A stretch of DNA of 64,000 bases from JAVVHH01 sp965276815 (GCA_965276815.1 CBDIBE010000009.1:496001-560000); one strand, 5' to 3'; positions 42,955 through 51,926 are shown, numbered from the stretch's first letter. Notes: generated from the letters alone by a model not told the origin. Program-made: numbers and translations.

Positions 42955-44035
42955 CAGGCGGCATGGACTGCGCGATCTCCCATCCACGCTCGGCGATTGG
43001 CCGCGCCTTCGCGCCCAACGCCGCCGCCGCCGCGTTGGCGGCCGTTCCCTCCAACGACCGTTTCGCAATCCCCTGCACAATCGCGGCTAGGCGGAACAGG
43101 TTGAAGACGATGTAGATGCCCCATTCCGGGCCGGGTTTGCGTCCGGCGCGGCGGCTGTAGATAGCCACGTACTCCGCCTCCGTCGGGATCCCGAGTGCGG
43201 CCAGGCCGGCGCCCTCGAGGCCGCGGAACAGGTCGGGTTCCAGATACCAGGCCAGCGCGTTGTTGCCGAGATCCGACAGGGGATCGCCCAGCGTGGACAG
43301 TTCCCAATCCAGCACGGCAACGATGCGAGGTTCCGTCGGATGGATTAGCATGTTGTCCAGTCTAAGGTCCCCGTGCACGATCCGGTTCTCGCTGGAGTTC
43401 GGCAGGCGGCCCGGCAACCATATCATGAGCCGGTCCATCGCCAGGATCGGCACCGTCTCCGATAGCCGGTATTGCTTCGACCAGCGGGCGAACTGCCGCT
43501 GCAGGTAGTTTGCCGGCCGGCCGAAATCGGTCAGGCCCACTGCGGCCGGGTCGACTCGGTGCAGCCGCGCGATCGTGTCCGCCATGGAGTGGAAGATCGC
43601 CGCCCGGTCCTGAGGCGTAAGCCCCGGCAGCCGCGGATCGAAGAAGACCCGGCCGGGCACGAACTCCATCACGTAGAACATGCTGCCGAGCACCGTGTCG
43701 TCCTCGCACAGCGCGTAGACCCGCGGGACCGGCACGTCCGTACCGCCCAAAGCCTGCAGCACCCGGAACTCACGGTCGACCGAGTGCGCGCTCTGCAACA
43801 GCTCGCCCAACGGCTTGCGGCGCAGCACGTACTCACCCGACGGCGCGCTCAGCCGGAAGGTCGGGTTGGACTGGCCACCCTGCAGCATGTGCGCCGTGAC
43901 CGGGCCGCGGTAGCCCGGCACGTGCTCCCGCATCCAGCCACCCAGGCGGCCGAGATCAGGCACGTTGCTCGGCGCCGGTCCGACCGCTGGCTCGTCCGCT
44001 TCAGCACTCAACGCGGCCTCCCTTTGCTTCGGCAT
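42941..44035 (-). CDS. APH-type phosphotransferase (ACAD10/11 N-domain/LvaA-like), 364 aa
   Basis: Aminoglycoside-phosphotransferase-fold kinase. Substrate/ATP lobe GGQSNPTFRL...YVLRRKPLG, catalytic loop IVHGDLRLDNML (Brenner motif, about 228-239) and metal-binding DWELSTLGDPLSDLG. This sequence type is the kinase of the ACAD10/ACAD11 family and of LvaA, which phosphorylates 4-hydroxyacyl-CoA before elimination. ATG 44035 is used because the upstream extension lacks homology; the ribosome-binding site is weak. Its end overlaps that of the convergent hydratase gene by 14 bases. Confidence 0.9.
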   Translation of the reverse strand: MPKQREAALSAEADEPAVGPAPSNVPDLGRLGGWMREHVPGYRGPVTAHMLQGGQSNPTFRLSAPSGEYVLRRKPLGELLQSAHSVDREFRVLQALGGTDVPVPRVYALCEDDTVLGSMFYVMEFVPGRVFFDPRLPGLTPQDRAAIFHSMADTIARLHRVDPAAVGLTDFGRPANYLQRQFARWSKQYRLSETVPILAMDRLMIWLPGRLPNSSENRIVHGDLRLDNMLIHPTEPRIVAVLDWELSTLGDPLSDLGNNALAWYLEPDLFRGLEGAGLAALGIPTEAEYVAIYSRRAGRKPGPEWGIYIVFNLFRLAAIVQGIAKRSLEGTAANAAAAALGAKARPIAERGWEIAQSMPPVTVR

Positions 44036-44069
44036 GGTAGATCGAGCCGAGCCGGCGGGACAACCCCGG

Positions 44070-44096
44070 CATTGTCGGACATCCTTGTTGACAATG
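44070..44096. promoter_or_regulatory. Inverted repeat between kinase and ligase genes
   Basis: CATTGTC (44070-44076) and GACAATG (44090-44096) are perfect 7-base inverted arms with a 13-base spacer. TTGTCGGACAT at 44072-44082 is a near match to TnGTnnnACnA, and TTGTTGACAA at 44085-44094 is a related palindrome with a two-base centre. The kinase ATG is 35 bases away on the minus strand. Confidence 0.35.
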
Positions 44097-44309
44097 CGCG
44101 ACCGAGGGCTTTGACTCGTCGGTAAAAGTCGCCGAGGAGACCGGAATGCGGGGATCTGAACCGAAGGAGCGCCGAGAGGTTGCACGCTGGTTGCTCGCGG
44201 CAAGTACGGCCACTCAGGCGAATATCCCGGACAATACGATCCGCATCGGCGCGCGAGACGCTTTCCGCCCACTTGCGGAAGGCGGGTGTCCGCTCGCCCC
44301 GGTGCCGTG

Positions 44310-45917
44310 ATGGACATACGGACTGAAACGCATTGGCACCGCCAAATCAGCTGCTACGCGGACCGGCCGCCCACCGTCGATGCCGCCTTCCGCGCTGCTG
44401 CCGCGGCGGCCCCGCAAGCCGAGGCGGTGGTGGAGGGCGCGACCCGGTATAGTTTTGCGAAGCTGGACGCGTTGGTGGACCGCCTGGCCGGCGGCCTGTG
44501 GGCGCGCGGCGTTCGCCAAGGCGACCGGGTGGCCGTATTCCTGGGCAACGGATCTGAGGCCAGCCTGTGCGTGCTGGGGATTGCGCGCCTGGGCGCCGTG
44601 CTTGTGCCCGTGGGCTCACGCCTTCGGCGCCCGGAGCTGGAATACGTGCTCCAAGACGCGGAGCCGGCCGCGCTGATCTACGACGCGGAGCTCGCGGCGG
44701 AGCTGCCATCCGACGACGTGGCGCCCGGGCCGGCGATGCGCTTCCGCGTCGGCGGACCGGACAGGGCCGCCGACGCATTCGAGGCTTTGCTGCAGGAGGG
44801 TGACGCCGCTCCGGCGGCCATGGTGGGGGAGGATGACCTGTTCGGCATTCTCTACACCTCCGGTACGACCGGCAAGCCGAAGGGCGCCATGCTGACCCAT
44901 CTTGGGGCCGTGCACTCCGCCCTGCATTGGCGCGAATGTCTCGGCTTCCAGCCCGGCGAAGTTTCAGTGCTGTGCATTCCGTGGTCGCATGTCGCCGGGC
45001 TGTGCGGCGCGGTGCTGCCGATTTTGTTCGTGTCGGGACGGCTGATCGTGGTGCGCAACTTCGCTCGCCGCGCCTTCCTGGAACTGGCCGCAAGGGAGCA
45101 AATCACCCACGCGCTGATGGTGCCGGCCATGTACGGCCTGTGCCTGCTGGAGCCGGACCTAGCTTCGTTCGACCTTTCGGCGTGGCGGCTGGGCGTGTTC
45201 GGCAGTGCACCGATGCCGGAGCCGACGATCCGGCGCTTCGCCGCCGCGGTCCCGCATCTGACCATGTGCAACGCGTATGGTGCGACGGAGACGACCTCGC
45301 CCGCCACCATCATGCCGCCGACCGCCGCCGCCGCTAACATGGACAGCATCGGCCTCGTCGTCCCTTGCGGCGATATTCGGGTCATGGATGAAGTGGGCCG
45401 CGAGTTGCCGGCGGGCGAGCAGGGCGAGTTGTGGATCGCTGGGCCGATGATCGTCCCCGGCTACTGGCGCAACAAGGCGGCTACGCAAGCCAGCTTCGTG
45501 GACGGCTATTGGAAGTCGGGAGACATCGGCTCGGTGCATGCGCAAGGCTTCGTCCGTATCGCCGACCGTAAGAAGGACATGATCAACCGCGGGGGCTTCA
45601 AAGTCTATCCCGCCGAGGTCGAGAACGTGCTCTGCGACCAAGACGGCGTGGTCGAAGCCGCTGTGATCGGCCAGCCGGACGCCATCTTGGGCGAACGGTC
45701 GGTCGCCTACGTGCATGCCAAAGCCGCACTCTCGCCGGACGCGGTGCGCGCTTTCTGCGCCACGCGCATGGCGGACTACAAGGTGCCCGATTGGGTGGTT
45801 GTTTCCGACGAGCCTTTGCCCCGCAACGCCAATGGGAAGATTCAGAAGGATCAGCTCCGGCGCCGGGCTGTGGAAGATTTGGCCGACGCGCCCCGTCCTG
45901 GCGCCGCGGGACGATGA
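44310..45917 (+). CDS. AMP-forming acyl-CoA synthetase, 535 aa
   Basis: Class I adenylate-forming ligase. P-loop FGILYTSGTTGKPKGAM (about 178-194), AYGATETTSPAT (about 323), KSGDIGSVHAQGFVRIADRKKDMINRGG and catalytic lysine in NANGKIQKDQL. ATG 44310 is my choice, but it has no good ribosome-binding site; GTG 44286 is possible and adds 8 residues. The gene is followed by a truncated CoA-transferase with a 4-base overlap, so it probably headed an operon that has been cut. Confidence 0.92.
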   Translation: MDIRTETHWHRQISCYADRPPTVDAAFRAAAAAAPQAEAVVEGATRYSFAKLDALVDRLAGGLWARGVRQGDRVAVFLGNGSEASLCVLGIARLGAVLVPVGSRLRRPELEYVLQDAEPAALIYDAELAAELPSDDVAPGPAMRFRVGGPDRAADAFEALLQEGDAAPAAMVGEDDLFGILYTSGTTGKPKGAMLTHLGAVHSALHWRECLGFQPGEVSVLCIPWSHVAGLCGAVLPILFVSGRLIVVRNFARRAFLELAAREQITHALMVPAMYGLCLLEPDLASFDLSAWRLGVFGSAPMPEPTIRRFAAAVPHLTMCNAYGATETTSPATIMPPTAAAANMDSIGLVVPCGDIRVMDEVGRELPAGEQGELWIAGPMIVPGYWRNKAATQASFVDGYWKSGDIGSVHAQGFVRIADRKKDMINRGGFKVYPAEVENVLCDQDGVVEAAVIGQPDAILGERSVAYVHAKAALSPDAVRAFCATRMADYKVPDWVVVSDEPLPRNANGKIQKDQLRRRAVEDLADAPRPGAAGR

Positions 45918-46081
45918 GCGCCGCCATGCCCGACCATAACGACATGCTTGCCGGCATCCGGGCCCGCGACCTGACGACGATCGTGGTCGGCCCGGTGGTG
46001 ACCTCGCGCCTCGCCGACTACGCTGCCGAGATCATCAAGCTCGAGCTGGCCCGGCAGGATCGACAGGCCTTGTGTCCCTAA
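45914..46081 (+). pseudogene. CaiB/BaiF CoA-transferase, truncated after about 40 residues
   Basis: Begins with an ATGA overlap on the ligase stop and reads MLAGIRARDLTTIVVGPVVTSRLADYAAEIIKLE, the N-terminal signature of class III CoA-transferases (GIRVLDLT...GPxxT..LADxGAEVIKxE). The match ends at IIKLE, and an unrelated tail (LARQDRQALCP) leads to a stop at 46081. About 350 residues are missing. The junction lies 40 bases before a GntR regulator gene, so a deletion or insertion ended there. Confidence 0.75.
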
Positions 46082-46122
46082 GGTTAGTTGCCACCTGAGA
46101 TGCTTCCGATCAAAGGTGAGAG

Positions 46123-46905
46123 TTGAGGACGCCACAGAACCGACCGCCTGCGCCGCCGCCCAAACGCGCGGCGCAGGCGCTGTCTGCCGGCAAGCGCGCC
46201 GCGCCGGAGTTGGCCGGGGATCAGCCGCCCGGCCGCCCGGCCACGGGAAGCGCTGCAGCAGGGTCGTCCCACACACCCAGTTCGCCAGACCTGATCTTTC
46301 GCGAGATCGTGCAGGGCTTGTACAACGGGGCCTACGTGCCCGGTCAGCGGCTCGTTGAGGTGGATCTGACACAGCGCTGGGGCGTCAGCCGCGGCACGGT
46401 GCGCGAGGCGCTGAACCGGTTGGCGGCGGAGGGGATCGTCGTGCTCAACCGGCACCGCGGCGCCGCGATCCGCGTCCTGGACCGCACGGAAATGCACGAC
46501 ATCCTGGCCGTGCTGGAGATGATGATCGGCATGGCGGCTCGGCTCGCCGCCCAGCGGATCCATGAGGGCACGAACCGTGCGCGCTTCACCGAACATTTCG
46601 AGGCGCTGCTCGCCTTCCGCAGCCGGCCCGACTCGTTCGAATTGCTTCAGGCGCGCAATCGCTTCTACCGGACGCTCTCCATCGTGGGCGGTAATCGGGA
46701 ACTGCATGCCCTGATGAGCCGGATGCATGTCCATTTACTGCGCGTGCAGCTTCGCGCGCTGCACGTCGGCTTGATCACTGAGCGGTTCGAGGACTACGCC
46801 CGCATCGGTGATGCGGTGCTCGCCGGTGATGCGCGCCGTGCGGAGCTTGCGGCCCGCAGGCATGTCCGCGCGATGAGCGAGGTGCTGAACAGCGTGCCCA
46901 CGTAG
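46123..46905 (+). CDS. GntR-family regulator with FCD domain, 260 aa
   Basis: DNA-binding transcription factor. After a low-complexity Pro/Ala-rich lead of about 50 residues, the winged helix-turn-helix reads YVPGQRLVEVDLTQRWGVSRGTVREALNRLAAEGIV, then an all-helical FCD ligand domain follows (FRTLS-like YRTLSIVGGNRELHALM; His residues in HVHLLRVQLRALH and RRHVRAM as possible metal or ligand contacts). Family members respond to organic acids and repress catabolic operons. The TTG at 46123 has AAGGTGAG upstream. It precedes an SBP and a CoA-ester lyase. TnGTnnnACnA-like sites in the window fit its family's operator type. Confidence 0.88.
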   Translation: MRTPQNRPPAPPPKRAAQALSAGKRAAPELAGDQPPGRPATGSAAAGSSHTPSSPDLIFREIVQGLYNGAYVPGQRLVEVDLTQRWGVSRGTVREALNRLAAEGIVVLNRHRGAAIRVLDRTEMHDILAVLEMMIGMAARLAAQRIHEGTNRARFTEHFEALLAFRSRPDSFELLQARNRFYRTLSIVGGNRELHALMSRMHVHLLRVQLRALHVGLITERFEDYARIGDAVLAGDARRAELAARRHVRAMSEVLNSVPT

Positions 46906-46998
46906 CGCGTGCCAATCATGCATTCGCCCCCAGGCGATTGCGCCGGTGACGGAGCAGCTCATCCTGGGTAACATCGCCGGTCAGGAAGGGGGAGGAAC

Positions 46999-48201
46999 AT
47001 GAAAATATCCACGTTTGCAACGATGCTGGTCCTTGCCGGTATGAGCCTCGCGCTCCCGGCCAAGGCGCAGGACCTCAAGCTCGGCGTCCTCACCGATCTC
47101 AGCGGCCCCTATGCCGATTCGTCGGGCCAGGGCGCGGTCGTGGCCACGCAGATGGCGGTCGAGGACATGAAGGACAAGCTCGGCAGCCGCCGGGTCGAGG
47201 TGATCAGCGCCGACCATCAGAGCAAGCCGGATGTCGGCGCCGCAATCGCCCGCAACTGGCTGGACACCCAGGGCGTTGACGCGATCCTCAACGTGCCGAA
47301 CTCCGCCATCGCGCTGGCCGTGCAGACGGTGACGCGCGAGCGCAAGAAGATCTTCCTGATCACCGGGGGCGCTACCGCCGAGCTGACCGGCAAGCAGTGC
47401 TCGCCCTATTCGGTGCAATGGACGGACGACACCTATAGCCTGTCCACCGGCACGACGCGGGCGGTCATGGAGCGGGGCGGGGCGCAGACCTGGTTTCTGA
47501 TCACCGCCGACTATGCCGCCGGCTACGGGCTCGCCAGCGCCGCACGCAAGGTGATCGAGGATATGGGCGGCAAGGTGGTCGGCGAGGCCAAGCACCCGCT
47601 CGGCGCGACCGACCAGTCGTCCTTCCTGCTGGAGGCGCAGAGTTCCGGCGCGCAGGCGATCGCGCTGGCCAACGCGGGGACCGACACGATCCTGTCGATC
47701 AAGCAGGCGCATGAATTCCACATCGGGCCGCCGTCGCAGAAGCTGGTGGCTATGGCGCTGTTCATCACCGACGTGCACAGCCTCGGGCTCGAAGCGGCGC
47801 AGGGGCTCTACTTCACCGCCGGGTTCTACTGGGACCGCAACGAGGCCAGCCGCGAGTGGTCGAAGCGCTTCTTCGCCCGGATGGGCCGCATGCCGACCCG
47901 CGAGCAGGCGGAGACCTATTCGGCGACGCATCATTATCTGCGCGCGGTGATTGCGACCGGGTCGAAGGACGCTGATACGGTCATGGCCTGGATGAAAGCG
48001 AACCCGCTCGACGATTTCTACGCCCCCGGCGCACGCATCCGCGAGGACGGCCGGCTGATCCACCCGATCTTCCTCTTTCAGGTGAAAACGCCCGAGGAAT
48101 CGAAGTATCCGTGGGACTACTACAAGCTGATCACGGAGGTCAGCTCCGACCGTGCCTTCCGCCCGCTCGCCGAGGGCGGCTGTCCCTTCGTTCAACATTG
48201 A
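46999..48201 (+). CDS. ABC transporter substrate-binding protein, 400 aa
   Basis: Peripla_BP_6-type receptor with a clear Sec signal (MKISTFATMLVLAGMSLALPAKAQ) and a strong ribosome-binding site (GGGGGAGG 4 bases before the ATG). The mature protein starts LKLGVLTDLSGPYADSSGQG and has exactly two cysteines, GKQCSPYSVQWTDD and EGGCPFVQH. FYWDRNEASREWSKRF is the local version of the shared motif. The CoA-ester lyase gene starts 11 bases later, and the GntR gene ends 93 bases before, so this is a regulator-receptor-enzyme unit. Confidence 0.94.
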   Translation: MKISTFATMLVLAGMSLALPAKAQDLKLGVLTDLSGPYADSSGQGAVVATQMAVEDMKDKLGSRRVEVISADHQSKPDVGAAIARNWLDTQGVDAILNVPNSAIALAVQTVTRERKKIFLITGGATAELTGKQCSPYSVQWTDDTYSLSTGTTRAVMERGGAQTWFLITADYAAGYGLASAARKVIEDMGGKVVGEAKHPLGATDQSSFLLEAQSSGAQAIALANAGTDTILSIKQAHEFHIGPPSQKLVAMALFITDVHSLGLEAAQGLYFTAGFYWDRNEASREWSKRFFARMGRMPTREQAETYSATHHYLRAVIATGSKDADTVMAWMKANPLDDFYAPGARIREDGRLIHPIFLFQVKTPEESKYPWDYYKLITEVSSDRAFRPLAEGGCPFVQH

Positions 48202-48212
48202 GGAGCCCGGCC

Positions 48213-49100
48213 ATGATCTTCCGGTCCATGCTGTTCGTCCCCGGCGATAGCGAGCGCAAGCTGAGCAAGGGCGAGTCATCCCCTGCCGACGCGCTCATCC
48301 TTGACCTCGAGGACTCCGTAGCACCCGATCGGACCGCGATCGCGCGCGACATGGTGCGGGCCTACCTGCAGTCCCGGCCGGACCGCTCGAAGCAGCAGCT
48401 CTGGGTCCGCATCAACCCGCTCGCGACAGAGAAGGGACTGCCCGACCTCGCCGCCGTCGTCGCGGGCAAGCCGGACGGGATCATCCTGCCGAAAACCGAT
48501 TCCGGCGCCGACATCGTGCTGCTGGACAATTATCTGACGGCGCTCGAAACCCGCGAGGGCCTCACCGTCGGCCGCATCCGCGCCATCCCGGTCGCCACCG
48601 AGACGGCCAAAGCCGTCTTCACGCTCGGCACCTATGCCGGCACCAGCCCGCGGCTCGCCGGCATGACTTGGGGCGCGGAAGACCTGCCAGCCGCGCTCGG
48701 CGCGAGCACCAACAAGAACCCGTCCGGTGGTTACGCCTTCACCTACGAGCTGGCCCGCTCCCTCTGCCTCGCGGGCGCCGTTGCCGCCGACGTGCAGCCG
48801 CTCGACACGGTTTACGTCGACTTCCGCGACCCGGCCGGCCTCGAAGCCGACTGCAAAGCCAGCCGCCAGCTCGGCTTCACCGGGCGCATCGCCATCCATC
48901 CGGACCAGATCAAAGTCATCAACTCCGCTTACAGCCCGGACGCGGCGGAGATCGCCTACGCCCGCCGGGTCGTCGACGCGTTCGCCGCCTCGCCCGGCAC
49001 CGGCGTGGTCGGGCTAGACGGCAAGATGCTCGACATGCCGCACCTCAAACAGGCCAACCGCCTGCTCGCGATGGCGGAGCTGATGGCGGCCCGCGCATGA
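48213..49100 (+). CDS. CoA-ester lyase (HpcH/HpaI, citrate lyase beta-like), 295 aa
   Basis: TIM-barrel lyase that cleaves or forms C-C bonds of beta-hydroxyacyl-CoAs (citramalyl-, malyl-CoA types). Conserved: RSMLFVPGDSERK (residues 4-16), LILDLEDSVAPD (about 30-41), Arg/Asn in WVRINPL, metal site Asp/Glu in GMTWGAEDLPAALG (about 155) and VDFRDPAGLEAD, then GRIAIHPDQI. ATG 48213 has TTGAGGAG upstream. It converges on an ECH-family gene with 5 bases between stops. Product expected: acetyl-CoA or propionyl-CoA plus an oxoacid. Confidence 0.92.
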   Translation: MIFRSMLFVPGDSERKLSKGESSPADALILDLEDSVAPDRTAIARDMVRAYLQSRPDRSKQQLWVRINPLATEKGLPDLAAVVAGKPDGIILPKTDSGADIVLLDNYLTALETREGLTVGRIRAIPVATETAKAVFTLGTYAGTSPRLAGMTWGAEDLPAALGASTNKNPSGGYAFTYELARSLCLAGAVAADVQPLDTVYVDFRDPAGLEADCKASRQLGFTGRIAIHPDQIKVINSAYSPDAAEIAYARRVVDAFAASPGTGVVGLDGKMLDMPHLKQANRLLAMAELMAARA

Positions 49101-49105
49101 CGGAT

Positions 49106-49879
49106 TCAGCGTCCTTTGAACTGCGGCGGGCGCTTCTCGGTGAAGGCCCGCGTGCCCTCCTGCACGTCCTCGGTCCCCTGCAGGTGCCGGAGCATGATCT
49201 GCTCCAGCCGCAGCCCGGTGGCCAGGTCCAAGTCCCGGCTCCTCAGCGCCAGCTCCTTGGTCGCCTGCACCGCCAGCGGCGCGTTCGCCGCAATCCGGCG
49301 CGCGAAATCCAGGGCCGTCTCCATCAGCTTGCTCATCGGCACCACGCGGTTCACCAAACCCCAGCGTTCTGCAGTCGTGGCATCGATCGCGTCCCCGGTC
49401 AGCAGCAGCTCCATCGCGATCGCATGCGGCAGTTGCCGGGCGAGCCGCTGCGTGCCGCCATTCGCGGCGAACACGCCCCGCTTGACCTCAGCCACGTTGA
49501 ACGTCGCGTGCTCGGCGGCGATCCGAATGTCCGTCGCCAGCATGAGGGTGACGCCGCCGCCGAGGCAATATCCGTTCACCGCCGCGACCACCGGTTTCCA
49601 AACCTCGAGACCGCGGTTCAGCAACTGGCCCTGCTGGGTCAGCATCAGTTCGGCCAGGCTCGGCGCCGAGGGGATGAAGCTCTTCAGGTCCGCCCCGGTG
49701 GTGAACGACCGCTCGCCCGCGCCGGTGATGATGGCCACCCGGACCGCGTTGTCGTCGCGCACCTGGACCCACGCGTCCGACAGCGCCTGATAATGCTCGG
49801 CGTCCATCGCGTTGAGCCGTTCCGGCCGGTTGATCGTGATCGTGGCGATCCCGTCCTCGAGCGCAAAATCGACCGACAT
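49106..49879 (-). CDS. Crotonase-fold protein, 257 aa
   Basis: Enoyl-CoA hydratase/isomerase superfamily. Oxyanion segments SFTTGADLKSF and CLGGGVTLML are present. The first hydratase Glu (GGGxEL) is replaced by Thr, while the second is kept (FNVAEVKRGVF); one-glutamate members often act as isomerases or on other acyl-CoAs. Tail is FTEKRPPQFKGR. It lies alone on the minus strand between the lyase and a CoA-transferase, with a 38-base divergent gap at its start. Confidence 0.88.
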   Translation of the reverse strand: MSVDFALEDGIATITINRPERLNAMDAEHYQALSDAWVQVRDDNAVRVAIITGAGERSFTTGADLKSFIPSAPSLAELMLTQQGQLLNRGLEVWKPVVAAVNGYCLGGGVTLMLATDIRIAAEHATFNVAEVKRGVFAANGGTQRLARQLPHAIAMELLLTGDAIDATTAERWGLVNRVVPMSKLMETALDFARRIAANAPLAVQATKELALRSRDLDLATGLRLEQIMLRHLQGTEDVQEGTRAFTEKRPPQFKGR

Positions 49880-49917
49880 GCTATCCGTTCCTCCCTGTTC
49901 GTACGCGAGCCTCGGCG

Positions 49918-51114
49918 ATGACGCCCCTCGCCGGCATCCGCGTGCTCGATTTGACGAAGGTGCTCGCCGGCCCCCTTTGCACGCAATACCTGGGTGACCT
50001 CGGCGCCGAGGTGATCAAGATCGAGCCATGCCAGGTGGGCGACGACACGAGGCGCTGGCCGCCGTTCCGCGACGAGACGGGCGCAGTGTTCCTGAGCTGC
50101 AACCGCAACAAGCGCAGCCTGGCCGTGGACTTGAAGACCGAGGCGGGCCGCGCCATCGTGCTCAAGCTCGCCGCGAGCGCCGACGTGGTGATCGAGAGCT
50201 TCGGCACCGGCGTCGTGGAACGGCTCGGCATTGACGAGCCCGCCTTGCGGGCGCTGAACCAGCGGCTGATCTATTGCAGCATCTCCGGCTTTGGCCGAAC
50301 CGGCCCGCTCAAGGACTCGCTCGGCTACGACGTCATCCTGCAAGCGTTCAGCGGCGTGATGGGCATGACCGGTCACGAGGGCGGCGAGCCCGTACGCAGC
50401 CCGATCTCGCCGATCGACCAGACCACCGGCCTGCATGCGCTGTCCGGTATCCTGGCCGCGCTGCTCGAGCGCGGGCGCACCGGACAGGGGACGCGGCTCG
50501 AGGTCTCGCTGTTCGAGACCGCAATGGCCTTCATGGCCTACAATTTCCAGATCTACTGGGAGAAGCGCGTGCTGCCGGAGAAATGCGGCTCCGGCCATGA
50601 GTCGCTCGTGCCGTACCAGGCGTTCGAGGCCGCCGACAAGCCGCTGCTGATCGGCGTTGCCAATGACAATCTCTGGCGCCGCTTTTGCAAGGCGGTCGAC
50701 CGGCCGGAACTGGCCGAAGACGAGCGCTTCCGCACGAGCCCGGACCGGGTCAAGCATCGGGCGGAGTGCGTTGGCCTGGTGCAGGAGATCGTGCGGACCC
50801 GCCCCCGCGACCAATGGATCGCGCTGCTGACGGAGCTGGGCGTTCCCTGCGCTCCAATCAACACGGTGGCAGAGGTACTCGCGCATCCGCACACCAAGGC
50901 GCGCGGGATCGTCCTCGATTACGATCACCCGACGCTCGGCCCGTTGCACACGATCGCGCAGCCCATCCAGTTCGGCGCCGAGCAGCGCGCCATCAAGTCG
51001 CCGCCGCCGATGCTCGGCGAGCACAGCCGCGCGGTCTTGCGCGAGCTCGGCTACGCCGACGAGGAGATCGCGGCCTTTGCGGAGTCCAGAGTGATCGTGG
51101 ACGGCGCCCCATGA
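49918..51114 (+). CDS. CaiB/BaiF (class III) CoA-transferase, 398 aa
   Basis: Canonical family III CoA-transferase: LAGIRVLDLTKVLAGPLCTQYLGDLGAEVIKIE at the start, CSISGFGRTGPL, and catalytic Asp in SPIDQTTGLHA (near residue 168). Moves CoA from a donor such as succinyl-CoA to the substrate acid. Overlaps the following crotonase gene by 4 bases (ATGA). Together with the lyase upstream it resembles an itaconate/mesaconate- or citramalate-like set, but no substrate-specific residue can be claimed. Confidence 0.93.
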   Translation: MTPLAGIRVLDLTKVLAGPLCTQYLGDLGAEVIKIEPCQVGDDTRRWPPFRDETGAVFLSCNRNKRSLAVDLKTEAGRAIVLKLAASADVVIESFGTGVVERLGIDEPALRALNQRLIYCSISGFGRTGPLKDSLGYDVILQAFSGVMGMTGHEGGEPVRSPISPIDQTTGLHALSGILAALLERGRTGQGTRLEVSLFETAMAFMAYNFQIYWEKRVLPEKCGSGHESLVPYQAFEAADKPLLIGVANDNLWRRFCKAVDRPELAEDERFRTSPDRVKHRAECVGLVQEIVRTRPRDQWIALLTELGVPCAPINTVAEVLAHPHTKARGIVLDYDHPTLGPLHTIAQPIQFGAEQRAIKSPPPMLGEHSRAVLRELGYADEEIAAFAESRVIVDGAP

Positions 51115-51890
51115 CCGAGCCGCATGTGCTGGTGCGGCGGGAGGGCGCGATCGGCCGGGTCACCCTGAACCGGCCGGATCGGCTGAACGCGCTGACCGAC
51201 GACATGCGGGCGCGGATCGCTGCCGCGTTCGCGGAGTTCCAGCACGACGCGGCGATCCGCGCCGTGATCCTCGACGCCGCCGGCGCCGGCTTCTGCGCCA
51301 GCGGTGACACCTCCAACATGGGCCGCTTCACCGCCGTATCCGGTCGCGACCGGCTGCGCAGCGCCCACCGCATGATCATCGCCATCGCGACCATCGAAAA
51401 GCCCGTCGTGGCCGCCGTGCGCGGCCCGGTGGCCGGCATCGGCTGGAGCATGGCGCTCGCCTGCGACATGGTCGTCGCGTCCGAGACCGCCGTCTTTTCG
51501 CAAGTGTTCCGCAACGTGGGCCTCGTCCCGGACGGCGGCGCGATCTACTTCCTCACCCAGTTGCTCGGTGTGCTGCGTGCCAAGGAGCTCGTTTACACCG
51601 GCCGCAAGATGCCGGCCGCTGAAGCCGCCTCGCTCGGCCTCGTGACCCGGCTGGTGCAGGATGACCAGCTCGAGCCCGAGGCCCATTCGCTCGCCGAGCA
51701 GATGGCCGGCGGCCCGACCTTTGCGCTCGGGGTTGCGAAGAAGATGTTCAAGGCCGTTAACACGCCCTCGCTCGAAACCTACCTCGACATGGAGTCCTGG
51801 GCGCAGGGGATCGCGCTCATGACCGAGGACCACGCCGAAGGCATCAGTGCGTTTAAGGAGAAGCGAAAGCCGGTGTTCCAGGCTCGCTGA
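51111..51890 (+). CDS. Crotonase-fold protein, PaaG/isomerase-like, 259 aa
   Basis: Enoyl-CoA hydratase/isomerase superfamily. Oxyanion segments AGFCASGDTSNM and GPVAGIGWSMALACD are present. Both hydratase glutamates are missing (GIGWSMAL; VFSQVFRNVG), and the Asp in NVGLVPDGGAIYF matches the PaaG/ECI-type isomerase loop. Tail is FKEKRKPVFQAR. An enoyl-CoA isomerase is the best guess. Start codon overlaps the CoA-transferase stop. A wrecked SBP gene lies 36 bases downstream. Confidence 0.88.
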   Translation: MTEPHVLVRREGAIGRVTLNRPDRLNALTDDMRARIAAAFAEFQHDAAIRAVILDAAGAGFCASGDTSNMGRFTAVSGRDRLRSAHRMIIAIATIEKPVVAAVRGPVAGIGWSMALACDMVVASETAVFSQVFRNVGLVPDGGAIYFLTQLLGVLRAKELVYTGRKMPAAEAASLGLVTRLVQDDQLEPEAHSLAEQMAGGPTFALGVAKKMFKAVNTPSLETYLDMESWAQGIALMTEDHAEGISAFKEKRKPVFQAR

Positions 51891-51926
51891 TCCGACCGGA
51901 ATGATCGCGCACAGCTTGCAGTCGTC

